The notes below the pieces were generated by a model that worked only from the letters and a program-made list of their open reading frames with translations, did not search any database and had not been told where the DNA came from. Source: Candidula unifasciata (Eukaryota > Mollusca > Gastropoda > Stylommatophora > Geomitridae). Taken from it: a DNA stretch of 64,000 bases. This document shows, piece after piece, positions 20,947-30,049 of this stretch (position 1 is its first letter; the number at the start of each line of letters is the position of its first letter). The stretch covers positions 1 through 64,000 of the forward strand of contig CAJHNH020000496.1 in assembly GCA_905116865.2 (NCBI GenBank), written 5' to 3'. A program made the position numbers and the translations under genes.

Positions 20947-23922
20947 TCATGCGGGTAAACACACTAGGTGCATTGCTAAGGCCGAATGGTAAGACGTTGA
21001 ACTCATAGTGCCCCTCAGGGTGCTGAATGCTAAATAAGGGCGAACTTCTTCTTTAACTGGGATCTGGTAGTACCCCTTACTGAGGTCTATCTTGGAAAAG
21101 TACTTAGCTTTGCTAAGTCTAGAAAATAGTTGTCCTTGGTCAGGTAGGGGTTCAGGTTGGAATTCCGTCACCCCATTTAGTTGCCTGTAGTCAATGCAAA
21201 GCCGATGCTCCCCACTAGGTTTCCTTAGGAGCACAACACTAGCACTATAAGGTGATTCAGAAGGGGAGATAATTCCTTCTTGCAAAAGGTGAGCGATCTC
21301 AGCCTGGAGGGCTTCCTCCTTAGCATAAGGTATGGGATAACACCTCTGTCTGACCGGTTCCGTACTGGTCAGTTTCATGTCAAACTCGACCAGACTTGTG
21401 AGACCCGGTTTGTCTGTGAGCACAGCTGAGTGTGCAGTTAAGACCTCTCTTATTCTTCGTTGTTGTGAATCCAACAGGGTGGGGTTTATTTCCACATCCT
21501 GAGCTGTTTCTCGAGGTTGTAACGGGTACTCGACCCCTGCAGCCTCTCCACATTCGACCTCCGTAGCTACCGCAAGTGTCATCAAGTGCACCGGGGTAGT
21601 GTCTGTTCTTTCGAAATACTTTCTAAGCAGGTTTATGTGGAAGACTTTCAGTTTTCCTCTTTTGGAGATCTTATAATTGGTGCGGGACACCTTCTCCACA
21701 ACCGAGTAGGGCCCTTGCCAACCAATCTCCAGTTTATTGCTGCCACTTGGCAAAAGTAACATGACCTTGTCTCCTGGTTCTAGGGAACGGTCCTTGGCTT
21801 TCCTATTATAAAGGGCAGCATGTTTCTTGCGGGCGGCTTTCACATTTGACGTTGCCAGTTTCCAACCCATTTCCAACTTTCCTTTCAGTTCCTCCACATA
21901 CTTGGAGGCTGTCACTACAGTCTCTTCCGCCTTCTCTTCAGTCCACGTCCTCATTAGGGCTTCCAAGGGCCCCTTAATAGGTCGTCCGAATAGAAGAGTA
22001 GCAGGTGGGATTCCCGTAGATCCATGGGGTACCTCCCTGTAGGCGAATAAAGCCGCTGGTAGGTACTCATCCCAAACCTCTGGTTTTTCCTGAGCTAACT
22101 TCCTCAGGATCGTCATTAAGGTTCCGTTAAATCTTTCCACCTGGCCGTTTGACTGTGGGTGATATGGACTAGTGTGGATATGCCGGGTTTGTAGAATCTG
22201 GAAGACTTCTCCCATCAGTTTCCCTCGGAACTGTGAGCCGTTGTCTGTCAAAATTTGATTGGGAAATCCCAATCTTGTGAAAATGGTCACGAGTGCTTCC
22301 GCTACTCGCTTTGAATCGATAGCGGGTAGGGCAATCGCCTCCCCCCACATCGAACAGGTATCCACCAAAGTTAAAATAAAGGAATTTCTTTTCTTGGTGC
22401 GAGGGAGTGGACCGACTATGTCGACTGCCACTCTCTCAAATGGAGTGTTCATCAATGGCATGTCACCTAAAGTTACTGGAACTGTCCAATGCCTGGGAGC
22501 TACCCTTTGGCATTCTGGACATGACTTTACATACCGCTTAATGTCCCCATTCATCCCCGGCCAGTAATAATGGCAGGCGATACGTTGCTGTGTAGCCCCA
22601 ATCCCCATATGTCCAGAGAATGGGATAGTATGTCCCATGTGCAAGATTTGCGTCCGGTAGGGGGAAGGTACAACAAGTTGACCAAACTCGTCTCCATCTT
22701 TTCCTGCCCTACGGTACAGCAAATTACTTTTGACATAAAAGTTTCCCTTACTAGGAGGGGTTTGGGCTTTGGGCAACTTTCCGTAGCAAGGTTGAAGAGT
22801 GTGGTCCTGTTTTTGGGCAGCCCTTATTTCACCCGGAAGGGGGTTTAAAGGTTGAACAGGCTCTAGGCTATCTTTAGCCTGAGACCTGGTCTGTACAGCC
22901 GCGAGAGCTATGGGAGTAGATGGTTCACTTAAATAAACATACCGACACCCTAGGATAAAAGGATAAATCGGATCATCTACCACAGCAGCGGATACAGTCC
23001 CAGTAACATACTTGGACTCCACTTCAACTAAAGCTATAGGCAAAGTCATAGTGGGGGAACTCTTGGTAACCCCGCTGACTTTAATAGTGTCTCCAGTTAG
23101 CTGGCCAGGTTCTACCAGATATGATGCAATTAAACTGTCATACTGGAGGCCGGTATCATAGAGACAATCGACTCTCTGTCGGTTGACTGAGATCACTTCC
23201 ACCACGGGTGGTCTCCTCGTAGTAGGGAAGAGTACACTAGGAGGCTTTTCAGCTGCCACACATGCCGCGTACTGAGGGGCAGGTTTTTTCGGGCATTCGG
23301 CCGTGTAGTGGGTATTAACCTTGCAATATTTGCAGTATGGATTTCTCCACCCCGACGCTAGTTGCGGCTGGGGTTTTTGATTTTGATTATGTTGGGGTTT
23401 GGGCCCCTTTGCGGCATTTTTATAAGGTTGTACGGGTGTTTTCACCGGAGGTTTTTCAAAGGTGGGTTGGGGTTTGGGCTTAAAAGATACTTCCCCATGG
23501 GCTGCATGATAGCGTTCTGCAAGAGTAATCATGTCGTCTAAGCGTTCAGCCCCATTCTCTGTTAAGAAAGTCTGCATAGGTTTCGACATACACTCCCTCA
23601 GTTGCTCAGCCAGCACCATTTCTTCCAACCCATCGTATGAGTGATCATGACCCCCTAAAGTCATCCATTTTGAAAGATAGCTTTGGAGTCTACTCAGCAG
23701 TTGGCTAAACGATTCACCCGCTTGCCGTTGGGCTGTTCGAAACTTATGCCTATATGCTCCGGAGGTAAGCTCATATCTTTTGAGAAGTGCCTGCTTTAAG
23801 GCCTCAAAATCATTTTCCTGACCCCGAGGTAGCTGGTTGTAAACATCATAAGCAACTCCTCGAAGCCCCTGAGAAACCTTAAAGTTCCATTTCTCTTTTT
23901 CCAGCCCGTAGTTCTCAGCCAT
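20947..23922 (-). CDS. gag-pol: Gypsy element gag-pol: capsid, zinc knuckle, protease, integrase, start of reverse transcriptase
   Basis: 991 residues. In order: capsid with a SCAN-like segment (about 15-145; ALKQALLKRYELT, FRTAQRQAGESFSQLLSRL); CCHC knuckle C197-C200-H205-C210; aspartic protease with DTG at 256-258 and ILG at 323-325; integrase zinc domain H431, H437, C468, C471; integrase core D501, D560, E596 (35 residues between the last two); GPY/F module near 735-750; then RT beginning about 840 with YSASVVLLRKPSG, CIDYRQLN and the first catalytic aspartate in KIDLSKGY (D946). After residue about 968 the frame is wrong: the RT signature continues in another frame from a C3 run near 21017, so the last ~23 residues are not native. 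The Met at 23922 is internal to capsid. Confidence 0.93.
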   Translation of the reverse strand: MAENYGLEKEKWNFKVSQGLRGVAYDVYNQLPRGQENDFEALKQALLKRYELTSGAYRHKFRTAQRQAGESFSQLLSRLQSYLSKWMTLGGHDHSYDGLEEMVLAEQLRECMSKPMQTFLTENGAERLDDMITLAERYHAAHGEVSFKPKPQPTFEKPPVKTPVQPYKNAAKGPKPQHNQNQKPQPQLASGWRNPYCKYCKVNTHYTAECPKKPAPQYAACVAAEKPPSVLFPTTRRPPVVEVISVNRQRVDCLYDTGLQYDSLIASYLVEPGQLTGDTIKVSGVTKSSPTMTLPIALVEVESKYVTGTVSAAVVDDPIYPFILGCRYVYLSEPSTPIALAAVQTRSQAKDSLEPVQPLNPLPGEIRAAQKQDHTLQPCYGKLPKAQTPPSKGNFYVKSNLLYRRAGKDGDEFGQLVVPSPYRTQILHMGHTIPFSGHMGIGATQQRIACHYYWPGMNGDIKRYVKSCPECQRVAPRHWTVPVTLGDMPLMNTPFERVAVDIVGPLPRTKKRNSFILTLVDTCSMWGEAIALPAIDSKRVAEALVTIFTRLGFPNQILTDNGSQFRGKLMGEVFQILQTRHIHTSPYHPQSNGQVERFNGTLMTILRKLAQEKPEVWDEYLPAALFAYREVPHGSTGIPPATLLFGRPIKGPLEALMRTWTEEKAEETVVTASKYVEELKGKLEMGWKLATSNVKAARKKHAALYNRKAKDRSLEPGDKVMLLLPSGSNKLEIGWQGPYSVVEKVSRTNYKISKRGKLKVFHINLLRKYFERTDTTPVHLMTLAVATEVECGEAAGVEYPLQPRETAQDVEINPTLLDSQQRRIREVLTAHSAVLTDKPGLTSLVEFDMKLTSTEPVRQRCYPIPYAKEEALQAEIAHLLQEGIISPSESPYSASVVLLRKPSGEHRLCIDYRQLNGVTEFQPEPLPDQGQLFSRLSKAKYFSKIDLSKGYYQIPVKEEVRPYLAFSTLRGTMSSTSYHSALAMHLVCLPA

Positions 23923-24326
23923 CTTTTGAATTTCTCTAAGTAGGTGTCTATTTTATCTGCTTTTTCATCGAAGTGCATCAAGGGGAAGTTCAGGGCCCCC
24001 ACAAGATTATTCTGAGATGAACCCTCAGGGCTAGGTAAAGAATAGTTGGGAATCGGTGAGGAGGGTATTGGGGCCTGTTCACGAAGTCTAATTTCATGTT
24101 GCCTTTCTTTATCTCTCTCTACCCTTTCCCTTTCTTTCTCTGCCTTTTCTTCTTCTCGAATTAAGGCTCTTTCCTTAGCCTCTGCTTCAGCCTTACCATA
24201 CTCTCTTTCATCCACCCGGTATTCTCTATCTACATCTTGCATGTACCTTTTTAACTCTTCACCCTCGTGCCCCAACTCTATTCCTATTTCCCTTATCTCA
24301 GCCATAGTTGGTCTTTTGAAAGGCAT
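23796..24326 (-). CDS. gag: Gypsy element gag N-terminus
   Basis: 176 residues. MPFKRPTMAEIREIGIELG leads into a long charged coiled coil (about 22-85, rich in E, K and R), a P/S-rich linker (86-105) and the start of capsid (to about residue 133). It then leaves the native frame at an A4 run near 23924-23927; the remaining ~43 residues are out of frame and overlap the next frame, where capsid continues. The break could be a single-base loss, a sequencing error or a frameshift site. The start is the first Met after the 5' leader. Confidence 0.85.
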   Translation of the reverse strand: MPFKRPTMAEIREIGIELGHEGEELKRYMQDVDREYRVDEREYGKAEAEAKERALIREEEKAEKERERVERDKERQHEIRLREQAPIPSSPIPNYSLPSPEGSSQNNLVGALNFPLMHFDEKADKIDTYLEKFKRWLRTTGWKKRNGTLRFLRGFEELLMMFTTSYLGVRKMILRP

Positions 24327-24684
24327 GACTATAGGTAGTGGCTTCTATCAATGACCGGAGGGGTAAGTTGTTTCGTAGGCAGAGTAGACAGAAAAACCAG
24401 ATCAACGCAACAGAATCACTTAGCAGTTATGATTGACGGTTATAGTAGAACACCAAATAGTACTGTATGTATTATACACGTCACAACAGATACGTAACGG
24501 AACAACAACAGTATGTAACAAAACACCAGGTCTGGAACTGAACTACTTAAAATTTTGAATCTTTACACAAACATTTTAAACCATCAATTTTTAGCTCAGT
24601 CTTATTAAACAGTTGTGCAGTACCTATAAAGCTATAGACTACTAGGAAATAGTCTCTGGTAAAATCCCGGACGAGCGTACCAGT
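24327..24684 (-). other. 5' leader of the Gypsy element
   Basis: 358 bp between the 5' LTR and the gag start, A/T-rich, without an open frame. It would carry the packaging signal in such elements; I cannot identify one. Confidence 0.7.
24661..24682 (-). other. Primer binding site, tRNA-Pro-like
   Basis: Two bases after the 5' LTR, the minus strand reads TGGTACGCTCGTCCGGGATT. From memory, GCTCGTCCGGGATTT (15 bases) is complementary to the 3' part of animal tRNA-Pro, and TGG pairs with the CCA end. The bases between them differ from the usual tRNA-Pro acceptor end. Confidence 0.65.
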
Positions 24685-25867
24685 TGTCACAACTATAGAA
24701 GGGCCCTAGGAAGGGTAGGGTTCCTATACAGGAGGTATCTTCAGTCTATAAGTGTGGCTCACTAGAAGTATGGTACTTCATTGTCTACAAGGGTAGAGAG
24801 ACCGAGATATTGCTCCTGGGACAGAGGACAGGAAGATAAGGCTACCCCGCTCCGATGGGTGGTGCTAGGCAGACTAGTTATCCTGGTGGCAACTCCTCTG
24901 CCACTTTTAAAGAAAGAGCCCCCAGAGAAAGTAAGCGAAGAATGCCCCTTTCTCGCTCACTCAACTATTACTCACGCACAGCAACAAAGACAGACGAGAA
25001 TAGTAGTGAATGAAGAATGATGTCGCTTTAATTTTACTGACAGCTGACTGGCTAAAAATTGACAGTGGTTTGGTGTTTGATTTTAAACCAAATGGTTATC
25101 ATCATAAGAGAAATGTCTACTGGGTCCAGTTCCTTCCCCGCACGAGTACAGCTCACCCGTGGATACTCCCAAAGGCTGGACTTGATGGGGAAACCGGAAC
25201 ACTTGGCTTCTTGTAGATCTTATTTCTTGTGATATCCTCTTGTAGATAATCCACCGCTGATGTTCTTAAAGTTCAGATACGACACGTGGTCGTTTAGAAA
25301 ATTCGACACGTGGTCGGTTACAATTACGACTAGTAGTCGGTTATGAATACTGGGATTAAATCCCTTAAACTGTCTCTTTGTCTGTGCCGATTCTATGGCG
25401 ACATGACAATGGGTACAATTGTGTACTAATCGTTGAGTCCTTGGTGTTATGAAAAATGCCGCAGGGCCCTCAGATCAGTCAGAAATCACTACAGTAATCC
25501 AGAACGAATTAATATAGAACTACACTCGCTAATCTGGATACTGCACTTGAAAAACTAACGACCTCCGCTCTCAACACAGTGGGAAATCAAATGGTCGAAA
25601 CATGGCCGCTTCCGCTCAAGATGGACGACCCACGTGACGCCAGCCGTGCGCATGCGCCAAAAAGAGTTAGCGCCATCTGTTACCTTCTATTGATTGGTCG
25701 CAAAACTAGTATTACATGATTTGGATGTAACTAGTCCAATCTGGTTTTTAGCGGAAGTATTAGGGAAAATCGGGTCCTCTAAACTAATGATATATATATA
25801 TCTAGCTTCTGCCCTAAACTATAAGGTAACTAGGGGAGCGTCAGTGGTCATTGCCAGTACTGTCACA
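24685..25867 (-). repeat. 5' LTR of the Gypsy element (1183 bp)
   Basis: Same sequence as 18798-19981 except for a one-base shorter G run near 25186-25190. CACGTG boxes at 25283, 25307 and 25631; NRF1-like palindrome at about 25647. These lie in the part that would be U3 on the element's strand. Confidence 0.95.
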
Positions 25868-25960
25868 ACTTCCTATGATTGTACCTGGTATCCACTCAAG
25901 GTTGGGTCGACCTGGGAGCCACTGGAAATCAACTAATGGCAATGGCGAGTGTGACCACAT
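25868..25960 (-). repeat. SINE-A, right half, split by the LTR retrotransposon; begins with the ACTTC duplication
   Basis: ACTTC, then 'tgtacctggtatccactcaa', 'gttgggtcgacctgggag' continue the SINE interrupted at 18797. The tRNA-like head is not recognisable. Confidence 0.85.
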
Positions 25961-26013
25961 TGACCAGCTTTTATCATCTTTATAGTAGAAATAATTAAAT
26001 TTTTTTCTTCTTC

Positions 26014-26193
26014 TTTCGTTTGCTTGAAATGTATCATCTATATCTGCAATGTTGTCTCTACCACAAACTTCACTCAGTAATACAATTAGCGACCCAGAAA
26101 GTTTCGCTTGCTTGAAATGTATCATCTATATCTGCAATGTTGTCTCTACCACAAACTTCACTCAGTAATTCAATCAGCGACCCAGAAAGTTTG
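26014..26193. repeat. 88-bp tandem duplication
   Basis: 'gcttgaaatgtatcatctat' recurs exactly 88 bp apart (26022 and 26110), with two or three differences over the unit. The minus strand is open across part of it and repeats the peptide EVCGRDNIADIDDTFQA. I do not recognise the family. Confidence 0.85.
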
Positions 26194-26199
26194 CTTTTG

Positions 26200-26800
26200 C
26201 ACCGTTGTTTCTTTTGACCACAAGTTTTGCCCTGATATGTTGTACCTGGGACAGTCTTGAGGGACGTTATCTGTTGTCTCAGGGGCAGTGTTTTTGAGAC
26301 CACGTGTTGCCCTTGAAGCATGATCCCTCCACTCAGCCTGCTTTGTTGATTCCAAAAGAAAGGTAACACCAAAATGTTTGCAACATAGCATGTAGCAGAA
26401 GTTGCTTGATCACAAGAACAAATTCTATGTCAGTCAGCCTTTCAGAACTTCCCTCCTAGACTGAGATTTAGAGCCCAGCCTAATACACGTCACAAGTTTT
26501 AAGGGCCCCAGTATGAGGAAATCAGTGGGTGACAGCCGCGGAGGGAGCTTAGCCGCTTGTAGCGTCTATGGGGTACAAGATCCTGAAGCCTGGTTTAAGT
26601 GTGCAATAATAGTAATAATATGTATTCTTATGCGCTAAATGGCTAATAAATAACATATGTGTGAAATAATGTGTAATAAATCCTTTATAAACAAATACTT
26701 TAAAAGAGAACGTCCATACATATTTGGTTAGGGGTACTTGACCGCCTTGCAAATTTCCTAGTGGTAGGGTCGAGCGATCTTACCCCCTCCCAAGACACAC
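26200..26800. other. No recognised gene
   Basis: Minus-strand frames to 26391 are open without a known motif (e.g. LPLRQQITSLKTVPGTTYQG). This ordinary-composition stretch could belong to an unidentified transposon. Confidence 0.4.
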
Positions 26801-26895
26801 CCATATAAACACACGCACGCACGCACACACCCACATCACACATACACACACACACTCACACATATACTCACACACACATACACACACGCTCATGT
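26800..26895. repeat. (CA)n / (ACGC)n simple repeat
   Basis: CA-rich stretch with ACGC and CACAT variants. Confidence 0.9.
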
Positions 26896-26939
26896 GTATT
26901 TTCGCAGAGCTTAAGATGCCTCAGTTCCCCAGATTCCAA

Positions 26940-27225
26940 CGTCCATGACATATTGCTTTAAATCAAAATAGTTAACGTCCGTGACATGTTGCTTGAAATC
27001 GAAAGAGTTAACGCCCGTGATATGTTGCTTGAAATCGAAAGAGTTAACGTCCGTGACACAGTGCTTGAAATCAAAAGAGTTAACGCCCGTGACGTGTTGC
27101 TTAAAATTGAAAGAGTTAACACCCGTGATATGTTGCTTGAAATTGAAAGAGTTAAAGCCAGTGACATATCGCTTGAAATCGAAAGAGTTAAAGCCCGTGA
27201 CATGTTGCTTGAAATCGAAAGAGTT
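26940..27225. repeat. 36-bp minisatellite, about eight copies
   Basis: Unit: gttaacgcccgtgatatgtt followed by gcttgaaatcgaaaga. Thirty-six bases is twelve codons, so open frames persist on both strands (MLLEIERVNARD and similar). Copies differ at one to five positions. Confidence 0.93.
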
Positions 27226-27639
27226 ACCGAAACTTTCCTACTGAAACCAAGTAAGGAGATCTAGTTCAATAATGTTAGACTTGTGTTACAAATTAGGCCG
27301 GAAGTATTTTACTGCAAGACTATGATTAATCAAGGACACTGCGACTGACTAACAAACAATGGAGGCGTTAATAAGGTCACGGAAAGTTCACAGTTATGGC
27401 CTGCTAAAACCATCTGTAATTATAGAGTCATGCGGAAAAACAGAATGAATTACAACATGCCCATCCTGTGTTTATGCTGGAGCTCCCTTCCGAGGGAGAA
27501 CAGAGACCCATTAACAACCGTGTCGTAACAGTATACTAATTAGATATTTGTTGAAATCAGATGTATTCTGTCAAAAGTGGCAAAAAACACTGTCTAGTTC
27601 AAACAGAATGCCAAACGTCCTTTCACAGTCTATACATAA

Positions 27640-27715
27640 GTAGCAGAAAAAGAAGATGAAGAAGAAGAAGAAAAAGAAGAAGAAGTCGAATAAGAAGACG
27701 AAGACGAAGAAGAAA

Positions 27716-27746
<31 letters not shown>

Positions 27747-27806
27747 AGAAGAAGAAGAAGAAGAAGAAGAAGAAGAAGAAGAAGAAGAAGAAGAAGAAGA
27801 AGAATA
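27640..27806. repeat. GAA microsatellite
   Basis: Impure left part with GAC and AAA variants to 27720, then pure (GAA)n to 27804. Confidence 0.97.
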
Positions 27807-27809
27807 ACA

Positions 27810-28260
27810 TGCTCTGCGTCAGCTGTTTAGAAGTCATGAAAGCAGTTTCATAATTCAAACACGGATGGTTTGATTCAACCTCTGTTAATGTGGCTTTAGA
27901 TCGCTTTGTGTTGATTTCGACAGCTGTATGGGGTTTGCCTGTTTCCAAAACCGAACTGCTGAATGTAGAACCGCCTCAACGCAATAAATCTACAAATGTT
28001 AAGGTTTGTTTGCAATGTCTATAAAAAGTTTCTGTAATTTCAATTTGTTCTGTCCTTTGGTACGATTTTTTTTAATTTTGTATTTAAATATTTTTTTATT
28101 TTTTTTTTTAATTTAAGAAGATAGGTGTTAGACTAACGTAGTCAATAAATGATCGAAGATCCAATATCTGGTTTAAAGTGTCAAATATCGCGACTATTAT
28201 GTAAACAAATGCAAACAGACGCAACATATTGGTGCCCAAAAACATACATGTCGGATTAGT
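27810..28260. other. No supported feature
   Basis: A/T-rich sequence with T runs at 28068-28108. Confidence 0.5.
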
Positions 28261-28289
28261 AGGGTCATTCAGTTTGTCTACTAGTCGGT

Positions 28290-28469
28290 CGGCTTGTCTT
28301 TCTGCCTATCCGTCTACATCTCTACTTCTTCCCAGTTCCTTTGTTTCAGTCTCGGCCTGTCTCCTTTTCCCTCTCTTTACTCGCTGTCTGTTTCTACGCG
28401 TCCCCCCCCCACCCCCCCTTCCATTTCTCTCTCTCTCAGTCTCTGTTTGTCCCTGTGTGTTTCTCCACT

Positions 28470-28520
<51 letters not shown>

Positions 28521-28585
28521 ATCGGACTCTCTGTCTCGGTCTCCGTTTGTCCCTGTGTGTTTCTTCACTTCTCTCTCTCACTCTC

Positions 28586-28640
<55 letters not shown>

Positions 28641-28660
28641 CTCTCTCTTTCTTTCTCCCA
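28290..28660. repeat. (CT)n pyrimidine microsatellite with a 61-bp-scale internal duplication
   Basis: Long (CT)n tracts at 28470-28516 and 28575-28637. 'ctctgtttgtccctgtgtgt' occurs at 28441 and, with a one-base change, at 28541, each followed by 'ttct(c/t)cacttctctctc'. Confidence 0.93.
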
Positions 28661-28909
28661 TTGTCTGCCTCCTTCTGCATTTCTCTTTCAATTACTTTTT
28701 TTTACCCCTCGTTGTCTATCTCTTTAAACAGCTCGTGCTAATGAGCCCAATCAGTGATTGTATATTCGGCACAGCTTCCCTCAGCTAGCTACACTATGCC
28801 CTCATAGAGAGATTTGTCGTCGTTTCGTTTGCGATAAGTTTTATCTAAAGAGGTCATATAGTTTTTAATTCCCTAGATACCAGTACGTACCTAGAAAATA
28901 ACTGCAAAA

Positions 28910-29110
28910 GTTATTTCATCATCATCATCATTATCATGTGCCTTGTCCACTGGTATAACGTTCAAGTCTCTTCCCAGATCTCGCTCCCTTGTCTTCTGAA
29001 CTAGTTTCACCGATGATATTTCTTCGTGCCACCGTCTCAGTTCATCCGTGATAATCTCTCTATGTATTTCTTTCTATCTTCTACAGTTGACGTTCCCAGT
29101 AGTCACATTA
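28910..29110 (-). mobile_element. Probable non-LTR 3' end
   Basis: A CATCATCATCATC run at 28918 is the complement of a (GAT)n/(TGA)n tail. The minus strand upstream of it reads STVEDRKKYIERLSR and DGGTKKYHR with stops. Family assignment is weak. Confidence 0.4.
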
Positions 29111-29149
29111 TTCGTTTTTTTTCGGAACCTAAAGTGTTCACCCACAAGA

Positions 29150-29240
29150 GATCCCCGGTAGCCCAACAAGTGAGCTCAACTGCCTGCCAGAACATTTTGG
29201 GTTCAAATCCTCGTCATTAAAAATTGTTTTTAATTACTTA
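29150..29240 (+). repeat. tRNA-like SINE head, single copy
   Basis: 'ggtagcccaacaagtgagc' resembles an A box and 'ttgggttcaaatcctcg' a B box, at tRNA-like spacing, followed by A/T-rich sequence. It cannot fold as a good cloverleaf by eye, so I do not call a tRNA gene. Confidence 0.45.
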
Positions 29241-29269
29241 TATCAATTAGAGTAGATAAGATAGAAATA

Positions 29270-29850
29270 AAACAAACGAGCGAATTTAAATATCTAAAGT
29301 CATTTGTTACATCAGATGGAAGAATTAATAGAGAAATCAACATACGATGTGCGAAAGCAAATTAAGTTATGGAACAATTACCACCGCTTCTGACACATAA
29401 AAAGATACCTCTATCACCAAAGCTAATCTAGCAACAACGGTTTTTTGGGTCGACATTGTGCTACCAGCGCCGAACATAGACCCTTACTACAACTTATAAG
29501 CGGAAGATCATAACAACAGAGAGGAGATGTCTTAGTAGACCTGCCAGTGTGACAAGAAGAAATAAAACTAAGATATAAATGAATTAGAAGAAGACTAGGA
29601 CTGAAACCTGTCATACAATTAATTAGGAACAATCAATGAAATGGTTTGGCCACCTGACGAGAATGCTCTGATACCAGCTGCCACAAAAAGCCACGCTGAA
29701 TAAATATAATGAATACAGAGCAAGGGGAAGACCATGCAAGAAATGGAGCGACATCATTAGGAGCAACCTAACAGAAATGAACACCAACTTGAACAAGGCA
29801 TACAAGCGCACAAACGATTCTTAAATGGCAGCGGAAGAGAAGAAGAAGAG
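29270..29850 (+). mobile_element. Non-LTR retrotransposon C-terminal relic
   Basis: Across frames: FVTSDGRINREI (RT thumb region), SMKWFGHLTRM, then NKYNEYRARGRPCKKWSDII and RSNLTEMNTNLNKAYKR in one frame (29695-29823), ending near a GAAGAAGAAG tail. The same end is found on the minus strand at 49860-50060 and 58180-58340. Confidence 0.8.
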
Positions 29851-30049
29851 GAAGCAGAAGATTATCGACTCAGGACTCCTCCTCGGCAGACCCAGCAAAA
29901 ACAGATAACATAAAAAGTGATATAAATAAACTCGGCCAACATTATGTTCATTACGTGAGACGTTGAGCGTCAATTGTTACATAGAAATATCATTCTAGCA
30001 CCATTTGCTCGATTCGATCATACGAAAAGTTTATCCCACCCGCATCTTT

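Larger units (their letters stand above)
18798..25867 (-). mobile_element. Gmr1-like Ty3/Gypsy LTR retrotransposon, complete (7,070 bp)
   Basis: Two near-identical LTRs, a primer binding site, a capsid/knuckle/protease/integrase/RT/RNase H coding region on the minus strand and a 5-bp direct duplication ACTTC at 18793-18797 and 25868-25872. No envelope-like frame; RNase H ends 42 bp before the 3' LTR. Integrase precedes reverse transcriptase, the order seen in the Gmr1-like group and in Ty1/copia, while the RT and the GPY/F-bearing integrase are of Gypsy type. Near identity of the LTRs means a very recent insertion. Three frame breaks are described in the coding entries. Confidence 0.93.

Noticed and set aside
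20554..22848. Plus-strand frames of 60-100 residues inside the LTR element
   Set aside because: Antisense shadows of the pol coding sequence.
26940..27225. CRISPR-like array of regular repeats
   Set aside because: Units abut with no unique spacers and the context is eukaryotic; it is a minisatellite. The same applies to 42265-43060.
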